16,589 bases of DNA from CAYHOI01 sp964358175 (lineage in GTDB: Bacteria; Margulisbacteria; Riflemargulisbacteria; GWF2-35-9), in NCBI GenBank assembly GCA_964358175.1, contig CAYHOI010000037.1, positions 1-16,589 of the forward strand. The letters are read 5' to 3'. Under the pieces are notes generated by a model. It did no database searches. It was not told the DNA's origin and saw only the letters and a program-made list of their open reading frames with translations. Position numbers and translations under genes: made by a program. Shown here piece by piece: positions 8,410 through 15,287 of the stretch; position 1 is the first letter of the stretch, and each line of letters starts with the position of its first letter.

Positions 8410-9539
8410 AAGAGCTTCTCCACTTCGGCAATGACGTTTTGAACAGGGCTTCGTACCACTTCTAGATTATAGGCAATCGTATTCGTTTTCGTAAGGGCTT
8501 CTTTAATCTGATCACCCAACGATTGCTTGTCCAAAACTGTTTTTGTGAGACCCATTCTCGATAAAACGAAAGGATCCTTTTGATTTAACCCAATCTGAAC
8601 ACTTAAGATTGGACGCCCCAGCAAAGCAGCCTCGATGAGAAACATCGAGGACATGCCCACGATCAGATCAGACTCTTTCATCAGGCAAAACGGTTCGCTT
8701 TCATCCCCCACGATGACTCGAAATGGCATTGCCCTTTCTTCAAGGATTCGATTGATGCTGTCCTTTTTCTCCTTCGGATGCAACCGGATAAGCAAAACAA
8801 ACTTGTGCAGAGAATTAGCGTGGACTTCTTCCAAGCCATCCAGCAACGCTGAAAAAATGCTGTATTGATCATAGCCTCGTGCGCAGGTGCTTTGCTCCTG
8901 GTCGTGATAAGTTTCCATGATCGGTTCAGAAGCAAAAACGATGAGTGCGGTGTCCGGATCTATCAGGTGGCGGGATTTTATTTCTCCTGTTGGATGAATC
9001 GTGCTTGCCTTTTTCATAAGTGTCTCAAAATAGGGCTGTCCTGTTACCACAAGCTTATCTGGAGGAAGGCCTTCTGCTATCGCCTCGTTTTTGGCCAACT
9101 TATCCATGATAAAGATCCGGCTGGGAAGAAAATCGATGCTGGGTTTTTGCGCATATTGTCTATATTCCGACAACCCATAACGGGAGAATCGCATGCCATA
9201 AGACATCCATTGATCGATGATGGCTGCACTGGGAATGCCGAGCTGCTGTGCAGATTGCCATAAGTATTTTTCTGTAAAATCATCCGAACTGGTTCCCGTC
9301 AGCACCAGATCTACGTTGAGAGACTTCAAAAAGGAGGTCACCTCGACGGGTTCGATTCGCTCAAGAGTCTCGCAAATGTTCTTCCCCAACAATCCATGGT
9401 CTTGATATTTTCGAAGGGAAATATCTTTGCCATACAGGGAAACACTGTAACCTTTCTGCTCTAAAGGTTGTACCAAAGGAATGATCGTGTTCGCTCCTCC
9501 GGGATCGCGTGAAAAAAGAAGCAGTCTTTTTGGCGTCAT
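8397..9539 (-). CDS. GT-B-fold-like protein: putative glycosyltransferase or nucleotide-sugar epimerase/hydrolase
   Basis: A 380-residue soluble protein with two Rossmann-like halves. The N-terminal half starts LLLFSRDPGGANTIIPLV, and the C-terminal half contains VLLIRLHPKEKKDSI and DLIVGMSSMFLIEAALLGRP. The HPKE segment and the GMSS...EAALLGRP block resemble the donor-binding region of GT-B enzymes such as CDP-glycerol transferases and UDP-GlcNAc 2-epimerase or PseG-like hydrolases. It lacks the GxGHxxR N-terminal signature of PseG, so I do not name it pseG. It lies inside the sugar operon with a 4-base ATGA overlap upstream and GGGAGGG before its start. It could transfer a sugar, or act on a UDP-sugar intermediate. 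The exact activity is unknown. Confidence 0.6.
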   Translation of the reverse strand: MTPKRLLLFSRDPGGANTIIPLVQPLEQKGYSVSLYGKDISLRKYQDHGLLGKNICETLERIEPVEVTSFLKSLNVDLVLTGTSSDDFTEKYLWQSAQQLGIPSAAIIDQWMSYGMRFSRYGLSEYRQYAQKPSIDFLPSRIFIMDKLAKNEAIAEGLPPDKLVVTGQPYFETLMKKASTIHPTGEIKSRHLIDPDTALIVFASEPIMETYHDQEQSTCARGYDQYSIFSALLDGLEEVHANSLHKFVLLIRLHPKEKKDSINRILEERAMPFRVIVGDESEPFCLMKESDLIVGMSSMFLIEAALLGRPILSVQIGLNQKDPFVLSRMGLTKTVLDKQSLGDQIKEALTKTNTIAYNLEVVRSPVQNVIAEVEKLLWGS

Positions 9540-10489
9540 TCACCCTCCCGAATAGACAGGCAAAGACTTAACACACGAAAACCATCCTCTAGGGTACACC
9601 GAGGTTGAGATTTGTTTTGCAGGGTATCATATAAGTTATTCGCCAAGGAGGGGAGACTTTGTGCCAAATCAACCTGAAGCTCTTGTGTCTTCGCAAGATT
9701 TTTGTACCCAGAATACAGAGAGCTCTCTTCAACGCCGTATATATCAATCCGTCCTCCAGAGTTTTGAATATGGACTCTGCCTCTGGAAAACAACAGATCT
9801 ATCTCAAAAATTGTAAATTCTCGGGAATCCATGCCCATCAGATTGAAATAGGCCTCCTCCCCCCACCTCAATAAAGCTGACCAGGTAGGATCTTGTGAAG
9901 AAAAATCAATCAGTGCATGTCGTTTAGAATCCACTTCAGGAATTCCAAAAAAATAGAGCAACAGGTCTAGCATGTGCGAGCCATTGTGAATCAACCCTTT
10001 GCCATATAAACCCGTTCCTCCAAGGAATCGTCCGTGTACACCCGCTTGAATATTTTCTTTTAGCCTCACATAGTCTGTCAAATAGCGACGAGAATAATTG
10101 ACGAGCACGGTAATTTGTTTTTGTTCAGCGAGTTCTACCATGCTTCTGGCTTGATCTATCTTTAGCGCAATCGGTTTTTCAAGACAAATAAACCGAATGG
10201 GGAATGAAGTGACCGTCTTGAAGACATCAAAATGACCTCCGTCCGCCACCGCGATCACCATCCCGTCAACCTGCTCAACTTTAAACAGCTCCTCAACAGA
10301 CTCGTAGCCACGCCCTCCCCATATTCCTGCTGCTTTCTGCGCCTGAGCACCATTGGAATCAACGAACCCCACGAGATTAAACTCCGGGTGCGCGCAAAAG
10401 GCATGTGCATGACTCAGAATATATGGGCTTTGAGGCGAATCATAAAATGCGCCCATATTGCCTGCTCCGATAATGGCGATGGAGTACAT
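9536..10489 (-). CDS. Gfo/Idh/MocA family NAD(P)-dependent oxidoreductase
   Basis: A 317-residue sugar oxidoreductase. The Rossmann loop AIIGAGNMGAF is at the N-terminus, ICLEKPIALKIDQA carries the EKP motif with the conserved lysine, and HNGSHMLDLLLYF matches the GxHxxD-like catalytic region. Members oxidise or reduce a nucleotide-sugar hydroxyl, often as partner of a DegT aminotransferase that then aminates the ketone; such an enzyme follows one gene downstream, so a joint role is inferred. The ATG at 10489 was chosen over 10510 because GGAGG sits seven bases upstream and the protein then starts directly at MYSIAIIGAG. That ribosome-binding site lies within the last codons of the YgjP-like relic, whose stop is one base away from this ATG. 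Confidence 0.85.
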   Translation of the reverse strand: MYSIAIIGAGNMGAFYDSPQSPYILSHAHAFCAHPEFNLVGFVDSNGAQAQKAAGIWGGRGYESVEELFKVEQVDGMVIAVADGGHFDVFKTVTSFPIRFICLEKPIALKIDQARSMVELAEQKQITVLVNYSRRYLTDYVRLKENIQAGVHGRFLGGTGLYGKGLIHNGSHMLDLLLYFFGIPEVDSKRHALIDFSSQDPTWSALLRWGEEAYFNLMGMDSREFTIFEIDLLFSRGRVHIQNSGGRIDIYGVEESSLYSGYKNLAKTQELQVDLAQSLPSLANNLYDTLQNKSQPRCTLEDGFRVLSLCLSIREGE

Positions 10490-10490
10490 T

Positions 10491-10841
10491 TTAATACCTC
10501 CACTCTTCACAGAGAAGAGGGCTTTGATTTAATTTCTCTTTAAGGTACTGCCATCCGGGTAAAAACTTATTCATGTATGCCTTAAAGCGTTCATTGTGAA
10601 GATACTCTCTGGGTGCTTCACGTTCTTGGCTTTGTAGCTTAAGCCGTTGCTTTTTAATCCACCCCAATTTTGAAATAGCATAAATACGAATAGCGTTTAA
10701 ATCCATGCAATTGGGGGCTGAAATTTTAACTTTTCCTAGAGGAGGATAAACACTTAGAAGGTAATTATATTTAAGTTCATTTTGGAATAGCTTCACTATC
10801 CTATTCTGGGTCTTTCGTTCTATTTGTCCCACTTCACTCAT
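10491..10841 (-). pseudogene. Chimeric relic: HsdR N-terminus fused to a gutted YgjP-like metallopeptidase
   Basis: An open frame of 116 residues made of pieces of two proteins. Residues 1-28 (MSEVGQIERKTQNRIVKLFQ and the next eight) match the start of type I restriction HsdR subunits as I know them. From about residue 29 it reads as a YgjP/DUF45 metallopeptidase: LSVYPPLGKVKISAP, then AISKLGWIKKQ and EREAPREYL. Near residues 81-85 it jumps to the C-terminal end, NERFKAYMNKFLPGW and EEWRY. The middle of YgjP, which holds the zinc-binding HExxH, is missing, as is nearly all of HsdR. hsdR and ygjP neighbours are common in type I restriction loci, so a deletion joined them. The start overlaps the DUF1016 relic as ATGA, the arrangement expected before decay. 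It cannot be a nuclease or a protease; translation is possible. Confidence 0.8.
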
Positions 10842-11190
10842 GGTCTAAACCCTTCAAATCGTTGTTGAGCAATTGCTATGGCTTTATGCAATTTTTCTTC
10901 TAATAGTTTTTGTGGTGGTAATACGGTTAGATAATCAGCAACTCTAATATTGCTTCGGTCTAACTGCATTAACTCAACGTGTTCTTCGTTTTTCCCTGCA
11001 CAAAGGATTAATCCTAGCTGGATGGGTTTTTCTGGTTTTTTACTTATGGCAGTTCGTTCAAAGAGCATTGATTTAATACGTTCCCTAAATGTGCGTACGC
11101 TCCAATGCTCCAATTTACACATCTCTATGTAGAACTCTCTTTTTAAAGGATTCTCGATAGAAATAACAGCTAAAAGATGAGTCCAGCTTA

Positions 11191-11215
11191 ATTGTCGTAT
11201 CAGCGATACGACAAT
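11191..11215. repeat. 25-bp perfect palindrome (copy 1) inside the DUF1016 relic
   Basis: ATTGTCGTATC and GATACGACAAT form an 11-bp perfect inverted repeat around a 3-base AGC centre. On the coding strand it covers codons for IVVSLIRQL. Copy 2 shares its outer arms and its flanks (CTTTT on one side). Confidence 0.9.
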
Positions 11216-11298
11216 CTTTTCATCTGGAAAAGTTTCAGCAAACTGCATCATTCTTCGCAAATTCTTCTCTGAGAAGGAGGCTCCATATTCAAGTGCTA

Positions 11299-11323
11299 AT
11301 TGTCGCCACAGTGTAGCGACAAT
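11299..11323. repeat. 25-bp imperfect palindrome (copy 2) inside the DUF1016 relic
   Basis: ATTGTCGC and GCGACAAT are 8-bp arms; inside them ACA and TGT pair again around a central G, with one mismatched pair between. The total length equals copy 1, which starts exactly 108 bases (36 codons) away, so the two code for aligned peptides IVATLWRQL and IVVSLIRQL. Confidence 0.88.
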
Positions 11324-11554
11324 CTTTTTGCCATAAGATTCTGAATGGCTGTATGCTTTTATTTCAGTATTAATTTTTGTACCAATTTGCCAGTACAGCA
11401 TACTCATAGTGGCATTAACTGCTACTGCAAGTTGTTGTTTACTTTGTTCAATGAGTTGTTTGATGTTTTCAAACAGTTGCTGAGATTGAACGTCGTGGTT
11501 CACATTTTCACCCATACTAATCTTATCCTTCCAGTTAGAAGCTACTGCATCAAA

Positions 11555-11653
11555 TTAATCATTAACCTTATCCTTTAACAGTTTTTTATCGGAAACTTTC
11601 AATCGTTTCTTAGATTCCTTTATATTTTCAGGAGTAGGAAGATTTTCAGGCAT
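11555..11653 (-). pseudogene. Short C-terminal remnant, possibly of a DinD-like protein
   Basis: A 32-residue frame starting MPENLPTPENIKESKKRLK and ending in a lysine-rich tail before TAA. From memory the PE-LPT-E-IK---RR pattern resembles the C-terminus of DNA-damage-inducible protein D (Bro-N family), a common passenger in type I restriction loci, but I am not certain. It starts one base into the stop of the HsdM stub (TGATG). An in-frame stop lies five codons upstream of the ATG, so nothing more of the original gene survives in this frame. Its location between HsdM and DUF1016 remnants is what such loci would predict. Confidence 0.4.
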
Positions 11654-11727
11654 CAACCCAACGAGTTAGTTGAGGTAGTGGCATATCGTATCTTTATGCT
11701 GTATAGTTCTGATTTTTTAATAGCCAT
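11653..11727 (-). pseudogene. HsdM N-terminal stub (type I DNA methyltransferase remnant)
   Basis: A 24-residue frame. The first ten residues, MAIKKSELYS, match the very start of many type I HsdM subunits (the usual continuation is LWASCDELRG-like). After that the reading is unrelated (IKIRYATTST...) and reaches TGA, so the rest of hsdM, about 500 residues, is gone. AAGG lies a few bases before the ATG. A ten-residue match alone could be chance; the adjacent DUF1016 and HsdR fragments in the canonical order raise the confidence considerably. Together with the possible DinD remnant it accounts for most of the 250-base stretch between pseB and the DUF1016 relic. Confidence 0.6.
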
Positions 11728-11765
11728 AATGCCTTATAGCGTCGCTTTGGACTGAAAAGGACTCC

Positions 11766-12737
11766 CTACCGAACAATCATCGCCTTTAACTCATCCACCG
11801 ACAGCCATTTATCATTGATATCGCTACTGTAGACCATGCCTTCCGGAATAGAGGGATAAGCAAAATATTTTTCAATCGGCGTCGAAGTGAACTCGGGGAG
11901 GATCACGTAGATATCCCCAAGGTCGCGTGTGAGGCGGGATTCATGCTCTGAAATAAGGGCTTCATGGAGCTTCTCGCCAGGTCGGATTCCCACGACATGA
12001 TGGGTCATATTTTCTCCAAAAGCTTTAACCAGATCGGTAATTTTCATGCTCGGGATTTTGGGAATCAACAATTCACCGCCGACGCCAATATCAATGGCTC
12101 GGAGAACAAGATCCACTGCCGCTTCGAGGGTGATCCAAAAGCGAGTCATACGCTCATCTGTCACAGGCAAATCGGTAATGCCTTGGTTCACCATGTCGCG
12201 AAAAAACGGGATGACACTCCCTCGGCTTCCCACCACGTTGCCATATCTCACCAGTGAAAACGTTGTTCTCCCGTCGCCTGAATAATTGTTCGCCGCCATA
12301 AACAACCGCTCCATCGACAACTTGGTCGCTCCATACAAATTCGCCGGACTAACGGCTTTATCAGTTGAAAGGGCGACCACCTTTTCTACATTGTTTTGCA
12401 ATGCAGCGAGCACGATATTCTGTGCACCGATGATATTGGTTTTCACGGCCTCAAAGGGATTATATTCAGCGACAGGAACATGCTTGAGCGCGGCGGCATG
12501 AATAATATAATCCACATTGCGTGTCGCCAAACACAATCGCTCCAAGTCTCGTACATCTCCGATAAAGTAACGCATACGATCATCTTTTAGCGTGCGTGCC
12601 ATATCGGTCTGTTTGAGTTCATCGCGAGAGTAGATAATAATCTTCTTCGGCGAAAAATCATCCAAAAGCCGTTTCACGAATTTCTTGCCAAACGACCCTG
12701 TCCCCCCCGTTATCAGTATGGTTTTATCGGTTAACAT
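11766..12737 (-). CDS. pseB: UDP-GlcNAc 4,6-dehydratase (inverting) PseB
   Basis: Catalyses the first step of pseudaminic acid synthesis, the C4 oxidation, C6 dehydration and C5 inversion of UDP-GlcNAc, using tightly bound NADP. The 323-residue protein is an extended SDR: LITGGTGSFGKKF at the N-terminus, AAALKHVPVAEYNPFEA, and the active-site block ALSTDKAVSPANLYGATK. Thr125, Asp126 and Lys127 correspond to the catalytic trio of the Helicobacter enzyme FlaA1, with Tyr135 and Lys139 as the YxxxK pair. Ends with a normal C-terminus. The start overlaps the Maf stop by seven bases and is preceded by GAGGGAGAG, so the genes are coupled. Downstream the operon is interrupted by the restriction relic. 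PseC, the usual next gene, is absent here. Confidence 0.95.
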   Translation of the reverse strand: MLTDKTILITGGTGSFGKKFVKRLLDDFSPKKIIIYSRDELKQTDMARTLKDDRMRYFIGDVRDLERLCLATRNVDYIIHAAALKHVPVAEYNPFEAVKTNIIGAQNIVLAALQNNVEKVVALSTDKAVSPANLYGATKLSMERLFMAANNYSGDGRTTFSLVRYGNVVGSRGSVIPFFRDMVNQGITDLPVTDERMTRFWITLEAAVDLVLRAIDIGVGGELLIPKIPSMKITDLVKAFGENMTHHVVGIRPGEKLHEALISEHESRLTRDLGDIYVILPEFTSTPIEKYFAYPSIPEGMVYSSDINDKWLSVDELKAMIVR

Positions 12738-14743
12738 GTTTCACTCTCCCTCTTTTCATATTCATCATCCAATGTTGCGATCAAATTGTCCATCCTTTCG
12801 GCGAAGGAGCCCATTCCTTCATCAACGCTACTCAGAAACAAAGCGGCTTTATTGCGTTGATCGATCTCGACATCCTCGCTTTTATAATCCTGCGTATTAA
12901 TCAAATCCATCATTTTGAACAAGACGTGAGAAGCCACCGATGTCTTGGAAATATGCTCCAGCTCTAACGCATAATCCTTTGTCAGCAAGTTCATCGTCTC
13001 ATTAACCGTATGGATATTTGTTTGCATCTGCGCTTCTTCTAGGGCCGTTAGTTTATGGCCGTTTCGTTCATGCTCCGTCAACCTCTTTACAAGCTTAAAT
13101 GCGTCCACCCCTTTATTCGCTAAATCTTTAACCTTTTGGTAATATTCGCGAAGTTCGACAAGGTCTTTGCGACGTTCAGGATAATGCTCAAAGTCATAGT
13201 GAAAATCAATTCTTTGAAGCGTACTCCGGTCAATGGGATTATCTTTGATATATTTTTCGTAAGCCTCCTTAAGAGAAAGATGCTCCAGCCCCTGAAGATA
13301 TACCCCCCCCTCCGTACAGTTTGTAAAATGGGTAATTTTTCGCTCAGAAACCATTTTTTCCAGAAGAATTCGACAGACCTCAAAGCCTGAATTGGTGTAA
13401 ACTTTTTCGCCATAAAAGCCGTCCACCTCTATCACAGGGTCATATTCAATTACATCTGCCTTGGGATTGGGGTGTTTAAAATATTTCACCCCGTTTTCCT
13501 CAACAATGCTGAGAGTCGCGTCGAAAGTCGCGCCATCGATATGCGTTTTGGCTCCCGTGTACGCCAGATCCTGCCCCAGTAAGATGACGCGGGAAGCCCC
13601 CATTTTTTGGGCAAGAAAAATCGACATGAACGCAACCGTAAAGCCTGCCTTAATAAAGATATCCCCTGACACATCAATCCCCATTTTCTCGAGAATGGTT
13701 TGAAAAAAGGTTCTGCTCAGCATCGCGCTGGGTGAAATGAAGTAATGGGCAGGGATCTGCTCGATGACTCCCCAATAACAAGACATTTCAATGGCGATAT
13801 TCAAATCGGCGGTATCCACACCTTCCAAATAGTGAATAACCTCTCCCTGCATATCTAAAATCGTGACAAAATCCGGCTTAATACCCTTTGCCAGTAATGG
13901 CTTCAAGCAAGACGCTACCGAAATGATAAAGACCTCATCTCGAATAGAGTGTAGGAAATCAATATTTTTCATAAGAGAAGGTCCCGCCGCAACACAGACC
14001 ACCGGCTTATCCTTGACATAATTAAGTAATGTTCTCACATGCGGATAGTTGATAAATTTCGGCAGAGACTTCCACTCGTTCTCAATCACTTTTTCACCCA
14101 CAAAAAATTCGGTAAAGAAATTGGTGCTCATCAATGAGGTCACTTTGACAACATGCGATCTAAGCGTATTAAACAGCTCCAGATTGATACGATCAAACGG
14201 CCTGTACGCAAAGAACTTAAGGCCCCCATAAATATAAGCGGACTGCCCCAGGTTAAACTCTATGACCTGAACACATATCTTAATATCGTCATAGGCTACA
14301 GGCATGAATGATTCTGTCTTGAATAAATCCGTAAAGTCAAAAAAATAGCACAAGGTTCGAAAATAACTCGCACTCGGAAACACCACATAAACGCGCCGAA
14401 ACCAGGGATAAGCACTTAGAATCGATTCCACGCAATAGGGATCGGGCGCGAAAAGCAGCGCAGTCGTGATGAGCTTCGTCTCGACTTCCCTTTCGGCAAA
14501 TTCAGCTTCGATCAATTCCTGTGAAAAGCCTTTCGGATTAACGAGGCTGGTCACCGAAATTTCTTTGCCCTCCAGTTGATACACAAACCCCGGCCGGTCG
14601 GAATCGGTTTTTACGGCTATCAGCTTGGAATCAAGCTTGTCTTCAGCCAGAAAAGTCAAGACTTGGGGCTTATGCTTTTCAGCTGACTTCCTGTTCTTTT
14701 CGAACATATATTTATTCTTTTCGCTGATCTCCAGGATTTTCAT
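12731..14743 (-). CDS. Maf-type (DUF115/MptE-like) flagellin nonulosonate glycosyltransferase
   Basis: A 670-residue motility-associated factor, the family that attaches pseudaminic or legionaminic acid to Ser/Thr of flagellin in the cytoplasm before export. The central DUF115 domain shows PVVCVAAGPSLMKNIDFL (AAGPSL about 252-257), then FIISVASCLKPLLAKGIKPD, LDMQGE and ILLGQDLAYTGAKTHIDG, which form the CMP-sugar-binding part. An N-terminal alpha/beta domain and a helical C-terminal region complete the usual three-part layout. ATG at 14743 was chosen because it gives a 4-base ATGA overlap with the preceding small gene and a start of MKILEISEKN; a TTG at 14764 is the alternative. Its neighbours are flagellin, flaG and pseB, which support the role. 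Acceptor sites on the flagellin cannot be judged because most of that gene lies outside the window. Confidence 0.92.
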   Translation of the reverse strand: MKILEISEKNKYMFEKNRKSAEKHKPQVLTFLAEDKLDSKLIAVKTDSDRPGFVYQLEGKEISVTSLVNPKGFSQELIEAEFAEREVETKLITTALLFAPDPYCVESILSAYPWFRRVYVVFPSASYFRTLCYFFDFTDLFKTESFMPVAYDDIKICVQVIEFNLGQSAYIYGGLKFFAYRPFDRINLELFNTLRSHVVKVTSLMSTNFFTEFFVGEKVIENEWKSLPKFINYPHVRTLLNYVKDKPVVCVAAGPSLMKNIDFLHSIRDEVFIISVASCLKPLLAKGIKPDFVTILDMQGEVIHYLEGVDTADLNIAIEMSCYWGVIEQIPAHYFISPSAMLSRTFFQTILEKMGIDVSGDIFIKAGFTVAFMSIFLAQKMGASRVILLGQDLAYTGAKTHIDGATFDATLSIVEENGVKYFKHPNPKADVIEYDPVIEVDGFYGEKVYTNSGFEVCRILLEKMVSERKITHFTNCTEGGVYLQGLEHLSLKEAYEKYIKDNPIDRSTLQRIDFHYDFEHYPERRKDLVELREYYQKVKDLANKGVDAFKLVKRLTEHERNGHKLTALEEAQMQTNIHTVNETMNLLTKDYALELEHISKTSVASHVLFKMMDLINTQDYKSEDVEIDQRNKAALFLSSVDEGMGSFAERMDNLIATLDDEYEKRESETC

Positions 14744-15027
14744 TTTCTCAATCCGTCCAGGCAATGCGTGGTTTCGAATATCACGACATCTGCCAGCTTC
14801 ACATAATCTTCATCCGTTAACGCAGTTTGAATCTTTTCAAGATAGGTACTGATTCGTTGAAGAGCCAGAGGGTTTGAATCGTCTACTGACGGGGAGATTG
14901 TTTGAAAGAAAGTGGCGAGTTTTTCTGAAAATATTGTTATTTTCTCACTTTCACCAACTCGATAATTAATTGCTAAAGCTGATTTTCTGAGAGCATCTAA
15001 TTCATTTTGAAATCGTGCATCCTGCAT
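14740..15027 (-). CDS. Small helical protein of unknown function coupled to Maf
   Basis: A 95-residue protein that I do not recognise. It has no signal peptide or membrane segment and looks mostly alpha-helical and acidic (FQNELDALRKSALAINY, ITIFSEKLATFF, TYLEKIQTALTDEDYVKLADVV). Its stop overlaps the Maf start as ATGA, so the two products are probably made together. That coupling suggests a role with Maf or flagellin, such as a chaperone or assembly partner, but this is inference. The ATG has no well-spaced ribosome-binding site; GGGAG lies about 25 bases upstream, and the frame stays open farther upstream without an ATG, GTG or TTG I could find. The start is therefore uncertain. Confidence 0.7.
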   Translation of the reverse strand: MQDARFQNELDALRKSALAINYRVGESEKITIFSEKLATFFQTISPSVDDSNPLALQRISTYLEKIQTALTDEDYVKLADVVIFETTHCLDGLRK

Positions 15028-15065
15028 GTTGTGTTTATCGTACGTGGTTCGCTCCCTTATGTCAA

Positions 15066-15287
15066 TTAGAGCACTTTTTTGAATTCTTCAATAGAAAACC
15101 CTGTGCCTTTAATAATGTTTCGAATCGTTCCAACCTTCAGGTCTTTATTGTGATAGGGAACAACCACTTGATAAAGTCCTTTGACAAAAATTTGATGACT
15201 TCCTTTTTGGCGATAAAATTCAAAGCCGAGTTTCCTCAATGCCTTGATGACTTCTTTTGGAGTCAACGAAGGCAGTTGTTTGGTCAT
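15066..15287 (-). CDS. hicA: HicA toxin (mRNA interferase)
   Basis: A 73-residue double-stranded-RNA-binding-fold toxin that cleaves mRNA to slow translation. The family motifs KEVIKALRKLGFEFYRQKGSH (broken here only by the catalytic His31 position in GSH) and VPYHNKDLKVGTIRNIIK are all present. The C-terminal helix SIEEFKKVL is normal. It overlaps hicB by four bases (ATGA), with the antitoxin gene first, which ties the two proteins' production. Nothing indicates inactivation. Confidence 0.95.
   Translation of the reverse strand: MTKQLPSLTPKEVIKALRKLGFEFYRQKGSHQIFVKGLYQVVVPYHNKDLKVGTIRNIIKGTGFSIEEFKKVL

Larger units (their letters stand above)
10838..11515 (-). pseudogene. DUF1016/YhcG nuclease relic lacking its PD-(D/E)xK core
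   Basis: A 225-residue open frame, against about 340 for intact family members. The N-terminal DUF1016 helical domain is present: IKQLIEQSKQQLAVAVN, MLYWQIG, SYGKKIVATLW, SEKNLRRMMQFAETFP and RQLSWTHLLAVIS, through LFERTAISKKPE. At about residues 161-166 it jumps straight to the extreme C-terminal part, IQLGLILCAGKNEEHVEL and DYLTVLPPQKLLEEKLHKAI. The missing stretch of roughly 110 residues contains the catalytic LDLLFY...VAIELK region of the nuclease. The junction is in frame, so the shortened gene still reads through. GGAAGGA lies about ten bases before the start. The family is often found inside type I restriction loci, which fits the HsdM and HsdR fragments on either side. It also contains two matched palindromes, listed separately. 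Confidence 0.82.

Noticed and set aside
8397..9539. Naming the GT-B-like gene pseG.
   Set aside because: The GxGHxxR-type N-terminal signature of PseG is missing, and the HPKE segment fits other GT-B groups as well.
11653..11700. A second frame here reads RYDMPLPQLTRWVDA and resembles the PLPPL...VD wording of HsdS subunits.
   Set aside because: The match is too short and has low information; it overlaps the HsdM stub frame, so I do not count it as an HsdS fragment.
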